Positions 61,598 to 64,000 of a DNA stretch of 64,000 nucleotides are shown here, one piece after another. The DNA comes from Limnothrix sp. FACHB-406 (GTDB lineage Bacteria; Cyanobacteriota; Cyanobacteriia; CACIAM-69d): contig NZ_JACJSP010000003.1 of NCBI RefSeq assembly GCF_014698235.1, positions 1 through 64,000 of the forward strand, read 5' to 3'. The notes below the pieces were generated by a model. The model worked only from the letters and a program-made list of their open reading frames with translations. It was not told the DNA's origin and searched no databases. Position 1 is the first letter of the stretch, and each line of letters starts with the position of its first letter. The translations under genes were made by a program, and so were the position numbers.

Positions 61598-62080
61598 GGG
61601 AGGGGAAGCAGAGGGCGATGGGGTGTGATCCCAGGACGCAAATTGCGGGTGCTGAGTCTTGGGAGTTGGGACTTGAATGATCTGTGCTCGATGACTGCCA
61701 ATTGAGATCGTATCAGTTTTTGATCAATTGACATTAATTTTCAATAAGCAATAACCAAATCATCGGCAAAACCCTAGTGATTGCGAGGCTGGAGGTCTCA
61801 GCTTGTCAATAGCCTCTGCAATAACTGGGTCAAAACTGTAGTGCCCCACACCAACTCAGGCTAACGGCGACCGTTTAACCCCTTGCCAAGGGAATGTTAA
61901 CGATCCATGAAGATTGTGCCGCAGCGCTTAGGGATGATCCCCCCTCTCCGAGGATGTCTAAGCAGCATCTTTCAGTATGGGCCAAGCATCAATTGCCGTG
62001 GGGGCAAGGGGCTTAAGCCCCTTGTCTGCGTCGATCGCTGGAGCTTACAGGGTGGCAATTTTGGCTTTTCAGACACCCTC
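61598..62080. other. Intergenic region
   Basis: This 480-bp stretch holds the second GCAAGGGG palindrome and an otherwise featureless A+T-rich segment (61700-61800). It separates the divergent-upstream side of the Crp gene from the 3' end of cysQ. Confidence 0.4.
62004..62028. repeat. Palindromic GCAAGGGGCTTAAGCCCCTTG repeat, copy 2
   Basis: Same palindrome as 45267-45291, with GCTTAAGC in the centre in place of GTTTAAAC and the same TCTG after it. The compensated centre keeps the stem perfect. Confidence 0.6.
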
Positions 62081-62920
62081 TCACGGCAGGCGGGCCAGTT
62101 CCGTTTGCAGGATTTGGCAGAGTTCCCGATGGTTGGGGCCGTTGCTGGCAATGCGGCCGCCCCACTGGTTCAGATCGCTCGTGGCATAGCGCAGGGGTTG
62201 GCCGTCAAAGTGGGTGAACTGGCCGCCCGCTTCCGTCAAGATCAATTCCGGGGCCGCCATGTCCCAATCCTTGGGGGCCGATTTGCCCGAAAGGGAGAGG
62301 TATAAATCTGCTTTTTGCTCCACGATCGCGGCAATTTTGCCACCAACGCTGCCCACGGCGTGCTGATTTTGGCAGGGCAGGGCGGCCAGCAATTGGTTAA
62401 ACCGCTGGTCTCGGTGCGATCGACTGACCACCACGGTCAGCTCCGACAGTTGGGCACAGGCCGACACCCGGGGCGATCGGGTTTGGCCAGCGCGATCGAA
62501 CGCCACCGTTCCCGACCCTTTCACGGCCGCATACAACCGTTCCGCCTCCGGACAAGCCACGATCGCCAGTTCCGGCCGTCCTTGGTAAACCAGCGCCAGG
62601 TGAATGGCATATTCGCCGGTTTTTTGAATAAAGTCCTTGGTTCCATCCAGGGGATCGATAATCCAAATCCAATCCCGATCGGCTGGAATGCCTTCTGATT
62701 TATAGGTTTCTTCGCTGAGGTAGCCAAATTCGGCGCTCCCCAATTCCTGCTGCAAATGACTGAGGATGGTTTGATTGGCGGCCAGGTCGGCGGCTGTGAC
62801 GGGCCCGTCGCCTTGGTCTTCAATCGCCAACTGATCGCCTCGGTAATAGGCCCGCAGCACGTCGCTGGCGGCCCAGGCGGCTTGACGGGCGATCGCGCAC
62901 AAATCCTCAAGGGGTCGCAT
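62081..62920 (-). CDS. cysQ: 3'(2'),5'-bisphosphate nucleotidase CysQ / inositol phosphatase family
   Basis: The Li-sensitive phosphatase motifs are WIWIIDPLDGTKDFIQKTGE (D-P-x-D-G-T) and APKDWDMAAPELILTEAGG (W-D-x-A-A), with a preceding YLSEET Glu. 279 aa. The enzyme removes 3'-phosphoadenosine 5'-phosphate in sulphur assimilation; FBPase- or IMPase-like use cannot be excluded. Its 3' end lies close to the palindrome at 62004. Confidence 0.9.
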   Translation of the reverse strand: MRPLEDLCAIARQAAWAASDVLRAYYRGDQLAIEDQGDGPVTAADLAANQTILSHLQQELGSAEFGYLSEETYKSEGIPADRDWIWIIDPLDGTKDFIQKTGEYAIHLALVYQGRPELAIVACPEAERLYAAVKGSGTVAFDRAGQTRSPRVSACAQLSELTVVVSRSHRDQRFNQLLAALPCQNQHAVGSVGGKIAAIVEQKADLYLSLSGKSAPKDWDMAAPELILTEAGGQFTHFDGQPLRYATSDLNQWGGRIASNGPNHRELCQILQTELARLP

Positions 62921-62979
62921 GGTGGCTTAAATGCAGGATGGGAGCCTTGATGGTATCAGTTGATTAGGTTCTTGGGGGA

Positions 62980-63915
62980 TTAGGTTCTTGGGTGACCAAA
63001 ATTCAGGTCGCTTCCGGGTGATCGGGTAACTCGGGTAACTCGGGTTAACTGTCGATCGATTCCAAATTCAAACACCCAATCGGCAGCCCCGGCGGCTAGC
63101 AACGGATCAACAAATAGCTTCGGGTGCAAAGCTTTCCAAAAGTAATCCACAAAATCAGAAATTTCCGCCTCACTCAGCCCCTGCCCTCCGGCGGCAATTC
63201 GATCGCGCTCGGCCTGTTGTCGCCACTGTTTTGAAAAGTGGTAGTCGGTGGGTTTCAAAATCAAGAGCCGATCGCACCATTCCCAAAGGGGTAAATAGTT
63301 CCGTAATCGTTGATTGCAATCCTGGGCAAAGGCGCGATCGGCTTCCGAAAAAATGGGTGCTGGCCAATCAACAAGGGTTGTGAAATCAATTGGCTTCACG
63401 CCCACAAACCATCCTTCAAACAACACAATATCGACCGGCTGAATCATCTCCGCCGCCACGCGATCGCCCTGTCCCCCATGGCAGGATTTATCAAATCGCG
63501 GAATGGCTATGGTAGAAGATTGGGGTGATTGCAAGGCCCGCAACGTTTCTAGCCCCAGATCAACATCATGAGTTCCCGGCGGCCCTCGCCAAATAAGCCG
63601 AGGATCCCGTGCTTGCAACCGTTGCCGATCGGCGTAGGTTTTGTAGAGGTCATCGATCGACCAACTGAGGGTTCGCCACCCCAACAGTTCCAACGCCACC
63701 GCCATCGCTTCACAAAGGGTGGTCTTTCCTGCGCCTTGCACACCCAAAATTCCCAACACGATCGGGCGATCGCTCTGGGCGCGTAATTGCCCTAACTCCA
63801 AGGACAAAGGCCACCAAGCTTGCTCAATCATGGCCCGATTGCTGGGGTGATTAAGCAAAAAGGCCAAGCGCGATCGCTGGACCAAAGCGACACAAAATGC
63901 TTCAAAATTCGGCAT
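62980..63915 (-). CDS. glyK: D-glycerate 3-kinase (photorespiration)
   Basis: P-loop kinase of the uridine-kinase-like fold: VLGILGVQGAGKTTLCEAMA (Walker A), WSIDDLYKTYADRQRLQARD, DIVLFEGWFVGVKPID and LRNYLPLWEWCDRLLILKP. The plant-type GLYK family phosphorylates glycerate to 3-phosphoglycerate and closes photorespiration. ATG at 63915 (MPNFEAFCVAL) is the likely start; 63954 adds 13 residues. The C terminus contains a short repeat (LTRVTRVTRS) created by GGGTAACTC duplications in the DNA. Confidence 0.88.
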   Translation of the reverse strand: MPNFEAFCVALVQRSRLAFLLNHPSNRAMIEQAWWPLSLELGQLRAQSDRPIVLGILGVQGAGKTTLCEAMAVALELLGWRTLSWSIDDLYKTYADRQRLQARDPRLIWRGPPGTHDVDLGLETLRALQSPQSSTIAIPRFDKSCHGGQGDRVAAEMIQPVDIVLFEGWFVGVKPIDFTTLVDWPAPIFSEADRAFAQDCNQRLRNYLPLWEWCDRLLILKPTDYHFSKQWRQQAERDRIAAGGQGLSEAEISDFVDYFWKALHPKLFVDPLLAAGAADWVFEFGIDRQLTRVTRVTRSPGSDLNFGHPRT

Positions 63916-64000
63916 GAATTCCAAAGTTTTTAGGAGCAATTTTCCCGTAAGCAATCAGTTGATAACAGCCCCTAAGCAACCAACATTGTTTCTAGGGTGT

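Noticed and set aside
1-64000. Retron, diversity-generating retroelement, prophage or secondary-metabolite cluster
   Set aside because: I looked for reverse-transcriptase, phage structural and NRPS/PKS motifs and found none in the translated sequence.

Overview
The window is a cyanobacterial chromosome segment. The evidence is dense HIP1-type signatures (GCGATCGC/CGATCG) in genes and spacers, plus cyanobacterial genes: psb28, psbX, ycf66, a YggT/Ycf19 protein, a thioredoxin-like photosystem I accumulation factor and the alpha-E protein family. The G+C-rich, HIP1-rich core alternates with A+T-rich accessory genes. I cannot name a species. No rRNA, prophage, plasmid replicon or reverse transcriptase is visible.

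Layout. (1) 1-3700 is a scrapyard of mobile DNA: a truncated hexapeptide acetyltransferase, a small hypothetical, an integrase-less run of integron gene cassettes with one very good and one fair attC site, an IS5-type transposase remnant and a truncated Uma2 gene. (2) 3700-6800 has a RecB-like nuclease, a 40-residue membrane protein and a beta-CASP metallo-hydrolase. (3) 6828-7353 is a composite scar: an IS end, inverted fragments of the CRISPR repeat and an IS982 transposase relic. (4) 7470-18830 is mostly housekeeping: HEAT protein, PSI factor, GntR regulator, thioredoxin-like protein, psb28, moaB, tRNA-Leu(CAA), M48 protease, murA, tRNA-Leu(CAG), TrmH-type methyltransferase, TolB-like lipoprotein, ycf66, psbX, yggT. 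(5) 18866-27723 is a type I-C CRISPR-Cas locus: 33 full repeats and one truncated repeat, with cas7, cas8c, cas5 and cas3 but no cas4, cas1 or cas2. (6) 28160-45227 has a PRC-barrel protein, an atypical kinase, a RelE-like toxin pair between 160-bp direct repeats, an FHA-GAF-cyclase, gnd, an alpha-E protein, malic enzyme, a HepT/MntA pair, a methyltransferase, a frameshifted pepA and a GspC-like protein. (7) 45300-51260 is A+T-rich accessory DNA (YiiX-like protein, two DUF29-like paralogues, GIY-YIG protein, PIN toxin pair) surrounding acs. (8) 51360-63915 is housekeeping: DUF1003 protein, MFS transporter, pepF, tRNA-Ile2, CNNM protein, transaldolase with EF-hands, glutaminase, Crp regulator, cysQ and glycerate kinase, with one MITE-like element.

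How it works together. The cas genes form one minus-strand transcription unit that ends at a strong hairpin directly before the array, and the array reads in the same direction. Cas5 should process the crRNA, Cas5/Cas7/Cas8c form Cascade and Cas3 degrades the target. The missing adaptation genes suggest a frozen memory or adaptation supplied in trans. The trailer end of the array is cut by an IS end, and the same IS family lies beside orphan repeats 12 kb away, so the two loci share a rearrangement history.

The most unusual observations are the CRISPR locus without adaptation genes and its IS-linked orphan repeats, the integrase-less cassettes, the toxin pair inside 160-bp repeats, a murA frame whose best-placed initiator is AUA, an unnoticed 42-codon gene with a strong ribosome binding site, and spacers filled with locus-specific degenerate tandem repeats.
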